Assembly (NCBI RefSeq): GCF_004682015.1
Contig: NZ_SMLM01000001.1
Location: 620,001 to 684,000, forward strand
Reading direction: 5' to 3'
DNA length: 64,000 nt
DNA from: Ramlibacter henchirensis
GTDB lineage: Bacteria > Pseudomonadota > Gammaproteobacteria > Burkholderiales > Burkholderiaceae_C
A program made the position numbers and the translations under genes. The notes under the pieces are model-generated. The model did not search any database. It was not told the origin of the DNA and worked only from the letters and a program-made list of their open reading frames with translations. The number at the start of each line of letters is the position of its first letter. Within the stretch, counting starts at the first letter, position 1. Below are positions 7,741-16,205 of the stretch, one piece after another.

Positions 7741-8772
7741 TCAGGGCAGGTTCTCGCGCAGCACGAGGTTCAGGCGCAGAGCCTCCACGCCCGCCAGGGC
7801 ATCGCGGCCGGCGGCGGCGTTGCAGAACACCTTGAGCGCGTTGCCGATCACCGTTTGCGGGCTTTGGGTGATCACCGCGTCCATGGTGCCGTCGATCAGC
7901 ATGGCGCGGGTGTCGGGGGTGAGGCCGTGGCCGATGAAGACCACCTTGTCGCTGCGGCCCGCCTCCTGCAGCGCGCGGCCCACGCCGTCCGACGCGCCGC
8001 CGATGTTGTAGACGCCCGCGAGCTGCGGATACTGCTCCAGCAACGCGCGCATCTGGCGCTGGTTCATGGCCGCGTCGTCGTGTCCTTCGCGCAGGCCCAC
8101 CACGTGCAGCTGCGGGAACATCTCCTCGATCAGGCTCAGGAACCCCGCCTCGCGCTCCTCGTGCGCGCGGTAGCTGCGGCTGCCGGCGATCAGCGCCACC
8201 TGCGCATTGCGCTTGCCCGCCAGGAAGCGCCCGAGCAGCAGCGCCGCCGTGCGGCCCGCGGCCCGGTTGTCCAGCCCCACGTAGGCACAGCGGCGGGAGT
8301 TCGACAGGTCGGAGACCACCGTGACCACCGGCACGCCTTCCTCCGCGAGCTGCTGCACCGCCTCGCGGACCAGCGGGTGGTCCAGCGCCATGAAGGCGAT
8401 GCCGTCGCTCCGGCGCCCGTGCCGCAGCAGCTGCTCCGCCAGCACCTGCGGATCGAACCCTTCGACCTGCAGCGACTTGCATTTCACCGGCGCGGGCGCG
8501 AGATGTTCCGCGCTGGAGGCCACGGTTTCGCCCAGGATGTGCAGGTAGCGGTTGGTGCCGGTGGGGAACAGGAACGTGAGCTTCAAGGGGGCGCGTGCCG
8601 TCACCGCGCCTTCGGCCGGCAGGTAGTCCAGCGCGGCGGCGGCGCGCAGCACGCGTTGCGCGGTCTGCGGCCGCACGTTGGGGCGGCCGTGCAGCACCCG
8701 GTCCACGGTCGCGGTGGACACGCCCGCCGCGCGTGCGATGTCCGGGATCCGGCTGCGCGCGAGCTCAGTCAT
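7741..8772 (-). CDS. LacI-family transcriptional regulator
   Basis: 343 residues. An N-terminal LacI helix-turn-helix (IPDIARAAGVSTATVDRVLHG) is followed by the hinge region and a periplasmic-binding-like sensor domain with NRYLHILGETV, AFMALDHPLV and VVTVVSDLSN. LacI members usually bind sugars or sugar-derived acids and repress the adjacent catabolic operon. It diverges from dctP across a 132-base gap that holds a palindromic AT-rich segment, and it heads a two-gene unit with the MBL hydrolase. Regulation of the TRAP/RuBisCO-like operon is the natural inference. The sensor looks like the RbsR/PurR class, but no ligand can be named. Confidence 0.92.
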   Translation of the reverse strand: MTELARSRIPDIARAAGVSTATVDRVLHGRPNVRPQTAQRVLRAAAALDYLPAEGAVTARAPLKLTFLFPTGTNRYLHILGETVASSAEHLAPAPVKCKSLQVEGFDPQVLAEQLLRHGRRSDGIAFMALDHPLVREAVQQLAEEGVPVVTVVSDLSNSRRCAYVGLDNRAAGRTAALLLGRFLAGKRNAQVALIAGSRSYRAHEEREAGFLSLIEEMFPQLHVVGLREGHDDAAMNQRQMRALLEQYPQLAGVYNIGGASDGVGRALQEAGRSDKVVFIGHGLTPDTRAMLIDGTMDAVITQSPQTVIGNALKVFCNAAAGRDALAGVEALRLNLVLRENLP

Positions 8773-8791
8773 GGGGACAACCCCAACTCAC

Positions 8792-8815
8792 ATCAAAAAA
8801 CATCATCGGTTTGAT
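8792..8815. promoter_or_regulatory. Candidate LacI operator in the divergent promoter region
   Basis: Inverted repeat ATCAAA (8792-8797) and TTTGAT (8810-8815) in the only AT-rich stretch between lacI and dctP. An inner AAAC/GTTT pair overlaps it. Position and symmetry fit an operator controlling both divergent units, but it lacks the fully symmetric CG-centred LacI consensus, so the exact bases are uncertain. Confidence 0.35.
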
Positions 8816-8904
8816 TTGCGGCAAGCTCGCATCCCACGTATTGTCATTCGAAGCGCGAGCCTACGCATCCATCGAATCACATCAATTAAACCCCAGGAGA
8901 CACC

Positions 8905-9924
8905 ATGTTGCCAACCCACTTCCGCCTCTCCCGCCGCGCCGTCGGCATGCTGGCCGCCGCAGGCCTCGCGCTCGGCGCGCTGGTGCCCGCCCACGCGCAG
9001 AAGACTTTCGAGTTCCGCTACGGCCACATGAACCCGCCCAACAGCGCCGCGGGCATGCAGGCGCAGTGGCTGGCCGAGGAGATCGCCAAGCGCACCAGCA
9101 ACTCGGTCAAGGTGACGGTCTATCCCTCGTCGCAGCTGGGCAAGCTGCAGGAGCTGGCCGAGGCCGTGTCCACCGGCACCATCGCGCTGTCGCACAACAC
9201 CGCCGCGGGCATCGGCTCGCTGCACGAGCCCTTCGCGGCGCTCGACACGCCGTACCTGTACCGCGACGTCGACCACCTGATGAAGGTGATGGACGTGAAC
9301 TCGCCGGTGATGAAGAAGCTCAACGAGGGTCTGGTGAAGGACGCGGGCGTGCGCGTGCTCTACGCCTACTACTTCGGCACCCGCCACCTCACCACCAACA
9401 AGCCGGTGAAGCAGCCGTCCGACCTGGCCGGCATGAAGATCCGCGCGATCCCGTTCCCGATCTACATGGCGACGGTGGAGGCCATGGGCGCGGTGCCGGT
9501 TCCGGTGGACTGGTCCGAGGTGCCCACTGCGCTGGCCACGGGCAAGGTGAATGGCCAGGAGAACCCGGTCAACGTGGTGCTGTCGTCCAAGCTGTACGAG
9601 ACGCAGTCGCACCTGATGCAGACCGGGCACATCATGAACGCGCAGGTCATCGTGATCAACGAGAAGGCCTGGCAGGGCCTGTCGGCGGCGCAGCGCGAGC
9701 AGCTCACCGCGGCCGCCAACGAAGTGCGGCGCCGCGCCACCGAGATGGTGGCCAGGCAGGAAGCGACCGAAACCGAGGAGCTGAAGAAGAACAAGATGAC
9801 GGTCATCGGCCCCAGCGATGGTCTCAACCTCACGGCCTTCCGGACCAACGTGCGCAAGGCGGTCGACCAGAAGTTCGGCGCCAAGTACGGCGAGCTGTAC
9901 AAGGCCATCGAAGCGGTCAAGTGA
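8905..9924 (+). CDS. dctP: TRAP transporter substrate-binding protein DctP
   Basis: 339 residues with a signal peptide ([23 protein letters not shown]). The mature start KTFEFRYGHMNPPNSAAGMQAQWLAEEI is typical of DctP receptors, and the conserved arginine-centred region reads LAGMKIRAIPFPIYMATVEAMGA. It acts in the periplasm, delivering an organic acid to the DctQM permease encoded next; its stop overlaps the dctQ start. AGGAGACACC precedes the ATG. TRAP receptors bind carboxylates such as sugar acids. The neighbouring kinase and RuBisCO-like protein suggest a sugar acid, but the ligand is not shown by the sequence. Confidence 0.93.
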   Translation: MLPTHFRLSRRAVGMLAAAGLALGALVPAHAQKTFEFRYGHMNPPNSAAGMQAQWLAEEIAKRTSNSVKVTVYPSSQLGKLQELAEAVSTGTIALSHNTAAGIGSLHEPFAALDTPYLYRDVDHLMKVMDVNSPVMKKLNEGLVKDAGVRVLYAYYFGTRHLTTNKPVKQPSDLAGMKIRAIPFPIYMATVEAMGAVPVPVDWSEVPTALATGKVNGQENPVNVVLSSKLYETQSHLMQTGHIMNAQVIVINEKAWQGLSAAQREQLTAAANEVRRRATEMVARQEATETEELKKNKMTVIGPSDGLNLTAFRTNVRKAVDQKFGAKYGELYKAIEAVK

Positions 9925-10466
9925 TGGAGGCGATCCCGTCGCCGGCCGGCCCGCGGGTGCCGGCCGGGCCGCTGCGTGCGCTGCTCGTGCCGTTGTGCCG
10001 ATGGTTCGAGTGGGTCGCGATGGCGCTGCTCGTGGGCTGCACCGCGGCGATCATGCTCGAGGTGTTCGCGCGCGGCGTCTTCAATCTGGGACTGCCCGGC
10101 GCGGGCGAACTGGCGCGCTATGCCGGCCTGGGCCTCATCTTCCTCACCGTGCCGCTGCTGCTCGCGCAGGACGCGCACGTCAAGGTCGACATGTTCCTGC
10201 AGCTCGCACGCGGCCGGCCGCGCCGCTTCCTGGAAGTGTTCAACGAACTGATGACGCTGGCGTTCTGCGTCCTGTTCCTGGTGTCTTGCTGGTGGTTCAT
10301 GCAGCGCGCGTCGCGCTTTTCCACGCCGGCGCTCGCCATGCCCAACCTCTGGTACTACATGCCCGCGATCGCCGGCATGGCGCTGACGACGCTGGTGGCG
10401 CTGGACCGCGTCCTCGGCATCTTCATGGGCCGCCAGGCGCGCCCGGATGAAAGCCGCCCATGCTGA
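9924..10466 (+). CDS. dctQ: TRAP transporter small permease DctQ
   Basis: 180 residues with four predicted membrane helices, the normal DctQ plan. The first helix is in WVAMALLVGCTAAIMLEVFARGV. The middle has the typical GAGELARYAGLGLIFLTVPLLL and DAHVKVDMF segments. The last helix is near MPAIAGMALTTLVAL. The start overlaps the last base of dctP, and the end overlaps dctM by seven bases, so the three are translationally coupled. DctQ holds the receptor-docked complex in the inner membrane beside DctM. The N-terminal ~20 residues are a proline-rich extension. Confidence 0.92.
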   Translation: MEAIPSPAGPRVPAGPLRALLVPLCRWFEWVAMALLVGCTAAIMLEVFARGVFNLGLPGAGELARYAGLGLIFLTVPLLLAQDAHVKVDMFLQLARGRPRRFLEVFNELMTLAFCVLFLVSCWWFMQRASRFSTPALAMPNLWYYMPAIAGMALTTLVALDRVLGIFMGRQARPDESRPC

Positions 10467-11740
10467 GCCTCACGGCGATCACGCTCTTCTTCCTGCTGCT
10501 GCTCACCGGCGCGCCGGTCGCCATCGCGCTCGGCCTGGGCTCGGCGCTCGCGCTGTGGTGGTTCGACATGCCGCTGGCCGTGATGGCGCAGCGCATCGTG
10601 AACTCGCTGGATTCGACCACCCTGCTGGCCGTGCCCATGTTCATCTTCGCGGCGGCGCTGTTCAACGTGACGGGCCTCACCACGCAGCTGTTCGACTTCA
10701 TCCGCATGGTGATCGGCCGCATCCGGGGCGGCCTGGGCTACGTGACGGTGCTGACGCACCTGGTGTTCTCGGGCGTGTCGGGCGCCGCACTGGCCGACAT
10801 CGGCGCGCTGGGCCGCATCCAGATCGACATGATGCGGGAGCAGGGCTACAAGGACAATTTCTCCGCCGGCATCTGCATGGCCGCGGCGACGCTGGGGCCG
10901 ATCTTCCCGCCGTCGATCCCGCTGGTGATCTTTGCCATGGCCGCCGAGGTCTCGCCGGTCAAGGTGCTGATCGCGGGCATCTTCCCCGCGCTGATCATCG
11001 CCCTGTTCCTGATGGGGATGGTGTGGTGGGTCGGCCGCCGCGCCGGCCTTCCGCGCGACGACATCAGCGTCACGCGCGGCGAGTTCACGAGCCGCCTGTG
11101 GTTCGCCATGCCCGCGCTGATGGCGCCGGTGGTGCTGATCGGCGGCATCCTGCTCGGCTGGTTCGGCGAGACGGAGGCGGCGGCTGTAACGGTGGTCTAC
11201 GCCTTGGCGGCAGGACTGTTCTTCTACCGTGCGCTCACATGGCGCGGCTTCGTCGAGGCGCTGCGCGAGACGGTGCGCTCCACGGCGGGCGTGATGCTGA
11301 TCGTGGGCGCGGCGGCGCTGTTCGCCTGGGTGCTGACCATCGACCAGGTGCCCACCAAGGCGGCCGACCTCCTGCTCGGCCTGTCCAAGGATCCGTGGGT
11401 GCTGCTGGTGATCGTCAACCTGCTGCTGCTGGTGATCGGGATGATCCTGGAGACCATCGCCGCGATCCTGATCCTCACGCCCATCATCGTGCCGGCGCTG
11501 GTCGCCGCCGGCGTGGACCCGGTCCACCTGGGCGTGGTCGTCGTGCTGAACCTGATGATCGGGCTGCTGACGCCGCCGGTCGGCATGAGCCTCTACATGG
11601 TGAGTACCGTGTCCGGCATGCCGGTCGAGCGAGTCATCCGCGCTGCCCTGCCGTGGATCGGCTGCCTGCTGCTGTCGCTCGCGGCCGTCACCTTCCTGCC
11701 CGCAGCCTCGACCTGGCTGCCCAACCTGATGTTGAAGTGA
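10460..11740 (+). CDS. dctM: TRAP transporter large permease DctM
   Basis: 426 residues, the usual DctM length, with about a dozen hydrophobic segments. Family signatures include LTAITLFFLLLLTGAPVAIA at the start, VLTHLVFSGVSGAALADIGA, and AATLGPIFPPSIPLVIFA. The C-terminal part has LVVIGMILET-like and GLLTPPVGMSLYMVS motifs. It forms the Na+-driven transport channel of the TRAP system. It overlaps dctQ and is followed 10 bases later by the VOC gene, so transporter and enzymes form one operon. Confidence 0.94.
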   Translation: MLSLTAITLFFLLLLTGAPVAIALGLGSALALWWFDMPLAVMAQRIVNSLDSTTLLAVPMFIFAAALFNVTGLTTQLFDFIRMVIGRIRGGLGYVTVLTHLVFSGVSGAALADIGALGRIQIDMMREQGYKDNFSAGICMAAATLGPIFPPSIPLVIFAMAAEVSPVKVLIAGIFPALIIALFLMGMVWWVGRRAGLPRDDISVTRGEFTSRLWFAMPALMAPVVLIGGILLGWFGETEAAAVTVVYALAAGLFFYRALTWRGFVEALRETVRSTAGVMLIVGAAALFAWVLTIDQVPTKAADLLLGLSKDPWVLLVIVNLLLLVIGMILETIAAILILTPIIVPALVAAGVDPVHLGVVVVLNLMIGLLTPPVGMSLYMVSTVSGMPVERVIRAALPWIGCLLLSLAAVTFLPAASTWLPNLMLK

Positions 11741-11750
11741 GAGCTGTCCC

Positions 11751-12305
11751 ATGAGCCGATTCTTCGGAGAGATCCGCCAGGTGGCCTACCTGGTCCCCGA
11801 CATCGAGGCCGCGATGGGCCACTGGTCGCGCGTGCTCGGCGTGGGCCCGTGGTTCTACAACCCCAAGGTGCCGATCCGCAACTACCACTACCGCGGCGAG
11901 CGCTACGAGCCGCACAACTCGGTCGCGCTCGCCAATGCCGGGGCCCTGCAGATCGAGCTGCTGCAGACCCGCAATGACGTGCCCTCGATGTACCGCGACT
12001 TCCAGCGCGCCGGACACCAGGGCGTGCAGCACGTGGCCTACTGGACCGAGGACTTCGACGCCGATCTCGCGCGCGCGCAGGCGGCGGGCTTCACCGTCTG
12101 CATGGGCGGCGAGGTGGGCGAGCGGGGCCGCTTCGTCTACTTCGAGGACCGCACCGCGGGCGGGTCCGCGCTGCCGGGCACGACGATCGAGCTGTCCGAA
12201 GTCGCCGGGCCCAAGGGCCGCATGTTCAGGATGATCCGCGAGGCCAGCGAGAACTGGGATGGCCGCGACCCGGTGCGGCCCTTCCCGGACCTGAGCAAGC
12301 TGTGA
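11751..12305 (+). CDS. VOC superfamily protein (glyoxalase/dioxygenase-like)
   Basis: 184 residues. The start FGEIRQVAYLVPDIEAAMGHW and the second half HQGVQHVAYWTEDFDADLARAQ give the two beta-alpha-beta-beta-beta modules of the vicinal oxygen chelate fold. A C-terminal TTIELSEVAG segment offers a likely metal-binding Glu. VOC enzymes isomerise, epimerise or cleave substrates on a divalent metal. It lies between dctM and the RuBisCO-like gene, with its stop overlapping the next GTG start by four bases, so a step in the same pathway is likely. An isomerase or epimerase acting on the imported acid is one possibility, not shown directly. Confidence 0.85.
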   Translation: MSRFFGEIRQVAYLVPDIEAAMGHWSRVLGVGPWFYNPKVPIRNYHYRGERYEPHNSVALANAGALQIELLQTRNDVPSMYRDFQRAGHQGVQHVAYWTEDFDADLARAQAAGFTVCMGGEVGERGRFVYFEDRTAGGSALPGTTIELSEVAGPKGRMFRMIREASENWDGRDPVRPFPDLSKL

Positions 12306-13576
12306 CGACGCTGCAGGCCACCTACCTGATCGAGACCCCGCTGGCGCCGGAGCAGGTCGCCGAGGTGCTGGCGGGCGAGCAGAGCAGCGGCACCTTCGTG
12401 CGCGTGGCCGGCGAGAGCGACGCTTTGCGCGCGCGCAGCCGCGCCCGCGTGGAGCGCATCGAGGAGCTGGAAGCGCTGGCCGCCCCGAGCCTCGCGAGCG
12501 AGTGGCTGCAGCGCCAAGGAGGCGGCGGACCGTACCGGCGTGCGCGCGTGACGGTCTCGTTCCCGCTCGCCAACATCGGCGACAACCTGCCCACACTCGC
12601 GGCGACCGTCGCGGGCAACCTGTACGATCTGGGCGAAAGCACCGGCGTGCGGCTGGAGCGGCTGGTGGTGCCCAGCGAATTCCGCGGCCGCTTCGAGCGC
12701 CCGCGCCATGGCGTGGACGGCACGCGGCGAGCGGCCGGCGTGGCTGAAGGGCCGCTGGTCGGCACCATCATCAAGCCCAACGTGGGGCTGAGTGCGCAGG
12801 AGACCGGCGAGCTGGTCGGCCAGCTGTGCGAGGCCGGCATCGACTTCATCAAGGACGACGAGGTCTGCGCCAACCCGGAGCATGCGCCCGTCGCCGACCG
12901 CATTCGCGCGGTGATGCAGCGCGTGCGCCGCTTTCAGGACGGCAGCGGCAAGGCGGTGGTGGTGGCCTTCAACATCAGCGACGAACACGACGCCATGCTG
13001 CGCCATGCCGAGCTGATTGCGCGCGAGGGCGGCCACTGCGCGATGGTCAGCCTCAACTGGTGCGGCTTTTCCTCGGTGCAGGCGCTGCGCCGGCGCAGCG
13101 ACCTCATCATCCATGGCCATCGCAACGGCTTCGGCATGTTCTCGCGCCATCCGGCGCTCGGCATGGATTTCCAGCCCTACCAGCTGATGTGGCGGCTGGC
13201 GGGCGTGGACCACATGCACGTCCACGGGCTGGAGGGCAAGTTCTCGCAGGCGCACGCCGAGGTGGTCGCGAGCGCACGCGACTGCCTCACCCCGCTGGCC
13301 GATCCCGCGGACGCCGGCGACCGCGTGGTGCCGGCGTTCTCCTCCGGCCAATGGGCCGGCACCGTGCCGGCGACGCTGCGGGCGGTGCCCAGTGGCGACC
13401 TGCTGTTCATGGCGGGCGGCGGGATCCTGGCGCATCCCGGCGGGCCCGCCGCGGGCGTGCGGAGCATCCGGCACGCCTGGGCCGCCTGCCGCGCCGGCGA
13501 GAGCCTCGAGCGGGCCGCGCAGCGCCACCCGGAACTGCGGGACGCCCTGCAGTTCTTCGGCGGCCGCCATGGCTGA
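12302..13576 (+). CDS. RuBisCO-like protein (large-chain family, form IV type)
   Basis: 424 residues with a GTG start overlapping the upstream stop. Many RuBisCO positions can be matched: GEQSSGTF (28-32 area), GTIIKPNVGLS with the base-equivalent Lys158, FIKDDE with Lys184, Asp186 and Glu187 (the carbamate/metal site), HGHRNG, DHMHVHGLEGKF (a Lys in the loop-6 region) and GGGILAHPGG. The metal and enolization residues are thus kept, but the sequence is far from true RuBisCO and no small subunit or phosphoribulokinase is present. Beside a DUF1537 kinase it recalls the 3-oxo-isoapionate-4-phosphate decarboxylase/transcarboxylase enzymes (OiaX/OiaT) of D-apiose breakdown. That assignment is inference; apionate genes are not seen here. 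Confidence 0.88.
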   Translation: MTTLQATYLIETPLAPEQVAEVLAGEQSSGTFVRVAGESDALRARSRARVERIEELEALAAPSLASEWLQRQGGGGPYRRARVTVSFPLANIGDNLPTLAATVAGNLYDLGESTGVRLERLVVPSEFRGRFERPRHGVDGTRRAAGVAEGPLVGTIIKPNVGLSAQETGELVGQLCEAGIDFIKDDEVCANPEHAPVADRIRAVMQRVRRFQDGSGKAVVVAFNISDEHDAMLRHAELIAREGGHCAMVSLNWCGFSSVQALRRRSDLIIHGHRNGFGMFSRHPALGMDFQPYQLMWRLAGVDHMHVHGLEGKFSQAHAEVVASARDCLTPLADPADAGDRVVPAFSSGQWAGTVPATLRAVPSGDLLFMAGGGILAHPGGPAAGVRSIRHAWAACRAGESLERAAQRHPELRDALQFFGGRHG

Positions 13577-14873
13577 CGCGCCGCTGCGTTACGCGTACTA
13601 CGGCGACGACTTCACGGGCGCCACCGACACGCTGGCGACACTCGCGCAGGCGGGGCTGCGCAGCGTGCTGTTCCTCGGCGTGCCCGGCGAGCGCGAACTG
13701 GCCGCAGCCGGGCCGCTCGATGCGCTCGGCATTGCCGGGGTGGCCCGCTCGCTCGCCCCCGCGGACATGCGCGCGGAACTGCAGCCGGTGGCGGACTTCT
13801 TTGCTTCCTTGCCGGCGCCGCTGCTGCACTACAAGTGCTGCTCCACGTTCGACAGCGCGCCCGGCGTCGGCAACCTGTACACGGCGGCTTCCATGCTGCG
13901 CCGGCTGACGCCCGGCCAGCCGTTGTTGCCCATCGTCGGCGGCCAGCCTTCGCTGGGCCGCTACTGCGCGTTCGGGCAGTTGTTCGCGGCGGCCGGCGAG
14001 GGCGGGGAGGTGCTGCGCATCGATCGCCACCCGACGATGAGCGCGCATCCGGTCACACCGATGCACGAAGCCGACCTGCGCTTGCACCTGGCCGCGCAAG
14101 GCTGGGAGAGGCTCGGCCTCGTGGACTGGCGCGCGCTGGATGAAGGCGATGACGTGCTCGCGACGCGCGTTGATGCGGCCACCGGCACAGGAGACGGCGG
14201 CGTGCTGTTCGACGTGCTTACCGGCGATCACCTGCGCCGCATCGGCGCCTTGTTGTGGCGACGTGCCGGCACCGGCCGCTTGCTCGCGATCGGCGCGAGC
14301 AGCGTCGCGCAGGCGGTCTGCGCGCATTGGCACGAGGAAGGCCTGTTGCGGCCGCGTGCTGCTGCAATGCCGCCGCCGGCACGCGGGCCGGTGCTGTTGC
14401 TGGTCGGCAGCCTGTCGCCGGTCACGGTAGGGCAAATCGAGGCAGGCGCTTCGCACTACCACCGGGAGAGCATCGATCCCGCGGCGCTGCTCGCCGATCC
14501 CGAGCTGCTGGAGCGCTGGGCGCAGCAGTGCGCTGGCCAGCTGAATGCCGGCCGCCCGGTGCTCGCGGCCACGCTGCGCACCAGCGCGGGCCAGCCCGCG
14601 GCGCGCGAGGTGGCACAGTTGTGCGGACGCCTGCTCGCGCGCGTGCTGGCACTCGCACCGGCCGTGCGGCGTGTCGGCATCGCCGGCGGCGACAGTTCCA
14701 GCCATGCGGTGCGCGCACTCGGCCTGTGGGGCATGAGCCACCTGGGCCAGCTCGCGCCGGGCGTGCCGCTCGTGCGCGCGCATGCGCAGGACGCGCGTCT
14801 CGATGGGCTGGAGCTGATGCTCAAGGGCGGGCAAATGGGGCCGCCGGACCTCTTCACGCGCCTGGTGCGCTGA
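13569..14873 (+). CDS. DUF1537 four-carbon acid sugar kinase family protein
   Basis: 434 residues. The N-terminal substrate domain starts with YAYYGDDFTGATDTLATLA, the hallmark DDFTGA motif. The C-terminal nucleotide-binding domain has VLLLVGSLSPVT and VGIAGGDSSSHAVRALG and ends KGGQMGPPDLFTRL. Known members phosphorylate 3-oxo-tetronates, 3-oxo-isoapionate and related sugar acids with ATP. The start overlaps the RuBisCO-like gene by eight bases, so the two are translationally coupled: the kinase probably makes the phosphorylated substrate that the RuBisCO-like protein cleaves or rearranges. The residue GDD replaces the more usual ADD. Confidence 0.9.
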   Translation: MADAPLRYAYYGDDFTGATDTLATLAQAGLRSVLFLGVPGERELAAAGPLDALGIAGVARSLAPADMRAELQPVADFFASLPAPLLHYKCCSTFDSAPGVGNLYTAASMLRRLTPGQPLLPIVGGQPSLGRYCAFGQLFAAAGEGGEVLRIDRHPTMSAHPVTPMHEADLRLHLAAQGWERLGLVDWRALDEGDDVLATRVDAATGTGDGGVLFDVLTGDHLRRIGALLWRRAGTGRLLAIGASSVAQAVCAHWHEEGLLRPRAAAMPPPARGPVLLLVGSLSPVTVGQIEAGASHYHRESIDPAALLADPELLERWAQQCAGQLNAGRPVLAATLRTSAGQPAAREVAQLCGRLLARVLALAPAVRRVGIAGGDSSSHAVRALGLWGMSHLGQLAPGVPLVRAHAQDARLDGLELMLKGGQMGPPDLFTRLVR

Positions 14874-14936
14874 CAGGGCGCTGCGCAATCTTCGGGGGGA
14901 GTGTTGGGCTGTCTCCGGGCCCGGCGCCATGGTCGA

Positions 14937-16166
14937 CTACGGTGCTGGGCGACTCAGGGCTGAGATTCCATCGCGGCTTTGCAGGGGGAGCGCATCGACG
15001 TCGTACTGGAACAGCCACTCGTAGCGGTCCGCCACCCTGGACTCGCTCCATTCACGATCCACATACGCTTGCGCACCCTCGGCATGGGCCAGCTCGGGAT
15101 TGTGGAACCGCCGCGCGTTTTCGTTGGAGCCCCGCACCACCCGCGTGGTTCGCTCGATGCGCAGGGATTCGTAGAGGGCGAGACGGCTATGGATGTCCGC
15201 ATCCGGCTGGGCCAGGCAGCGCGCGAGCACGTAGCCATCTTCGATGGCCATCGCGGCGCCTTGCGCAAGAAAGGGGAGCGTCGGGTGGCACGCATCCCCG
15301 AGCAGCGCGATGCGGCCGCGGACCCAGGAGCTCATGGGCTCGCGCACCATCAGCGCCCATTTGTACGGTACGTCGATCGCATGGATGAGGGTCTGGACGT
15401 CACCGTGCCACCCCGCGAAATCCCGCAGGCACTCGGCGCGGTCGCCGCGCGCGGACCAGGATTCCACCTCCCAGCCTTTGCTCTCCACGCATCCGACGAA
15501 GTTGATCAGGGTGTCGCCCCGCAGAGGGTAGTGCACGACGTGCGCGCCGGGGCCGACCCAGTTGCAGCCGTACGGTTCTCGAAGGTGCCCGGGCAGCCGC
15601 TGTGCGTCGATCACGCCGCGCCACGCCACGATGCCGGAGTAATCCGGGTCGTCCGCGCCGAAATGCTGCCGACGAATGGAGGAGTGCACGCCGTCGCTCG
15701 CGATCAGTACGTCGCCCTCGAACACTTCGCCTGACGCCGTGAGCACCCGCACGGCGCTTTCAGTCTGGTGCGATTCCTGCACCCGCCGCCCGAGCTGCAG
15801 CGCCTGCGGGGCGGCGGCCTGGACCGCCTTCGCGAGCACGTCGTGAAGGTCGGCGCGATGGATCGTGATGTACGGTGCCCCCCACCGTTCACGCGAAACC
15901 GCGCTGAAGTCGAAAAGGCGCCAGCTCTGGCCGGTGTTCCAGAGGCGGATGCGCTTGCCCTTCGGCTCGGAGGCCATCGCCATCAGCTCGTCCTCGAGGC
16001 CCAGGCGGAACAGGGCGCGCGTCGCATTGGCGCTCAGCTGCAGCCCCGCGCCGACCTCGCGCAACTGCGCAGCCTGCTCGAGGACGACGACGTCCATGCC
16101 CCTTCGAAGCAGGGCCAGCGCCGCACTGAGGCCGCCGATGCCTGCGCCTGCCACGATGATCTTCAT
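14937..16166 (-). CDS. FAD-dependent monooxygenase, salicylate/3-hydroxybenzoate hydroxylase-like
   Basis: 409 residues. The Rossmann motif is VAGAGIGGLSAALALLRRG with an acidic ribose-binding Glu in VVVLEQ. The DG motif is LIASDGVHSSIR and the GD motif LLGDACHPTLPFLAQGAA. This is the class A flavoprotein hydroxylase layout (NahG, 3-hydroxybenzoate 6-hydroxylase). Such enzymes hydroxylate aromatic acids with NAD(P)H and O2 in the cytoplasm. It is the last gene of the leftward Rieske/glutathione cluster, 40 bases after the MarR gene. An aromatic substrate fits both neighbours and family, but which one is unknown. Confidence 0.9.
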   Translation of the reverse strand: MKIIVAGAGIGGLSAALALLRRGMDVVVLEQAAQLREVGAGLQLSANATRALFRLGLEDELMAMASEPKGKRIRLWNTGQSWRLFDFSAVSRERWGAPYITIHRADLHDVLAKAVQAAAPQALQLGRRVQESHQTESAVRVLTASGEVFEGDVLIASDGVHSSIRRQHFGADDPDYSGIVAWRGVIDAQRLPGHLREPYGCNWVGPGAHVVHYPLRGDTLINFVGCVESKGWEVESWSARGDRAECLRDFAGWHGDVQTLIHAIDVPYKWALMVREPMSSWVRGRIALLGDACHPTLPFLAQGAAMAIEDGYVLARCLAQPDADIHSRLALYESLRIERTTRVVRGSNENARRFHNPELAHAEGAQAYVDREWSESRVADRYEWLFQYDVDALPLQSRDGISALSRPAP

Positions 16167-16205
16167 GGGTTTCCTTCGAGGCGCCGATCGGCTCGGCGCA
16201 CGCAG

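Noticed and set aside
12302..13576. True carbon-fixing RuBisCO
   Set aside because: Too divergent, no small subunit or phosphoribulokinase, and the neighbours belong to sugar-acid catabolism.
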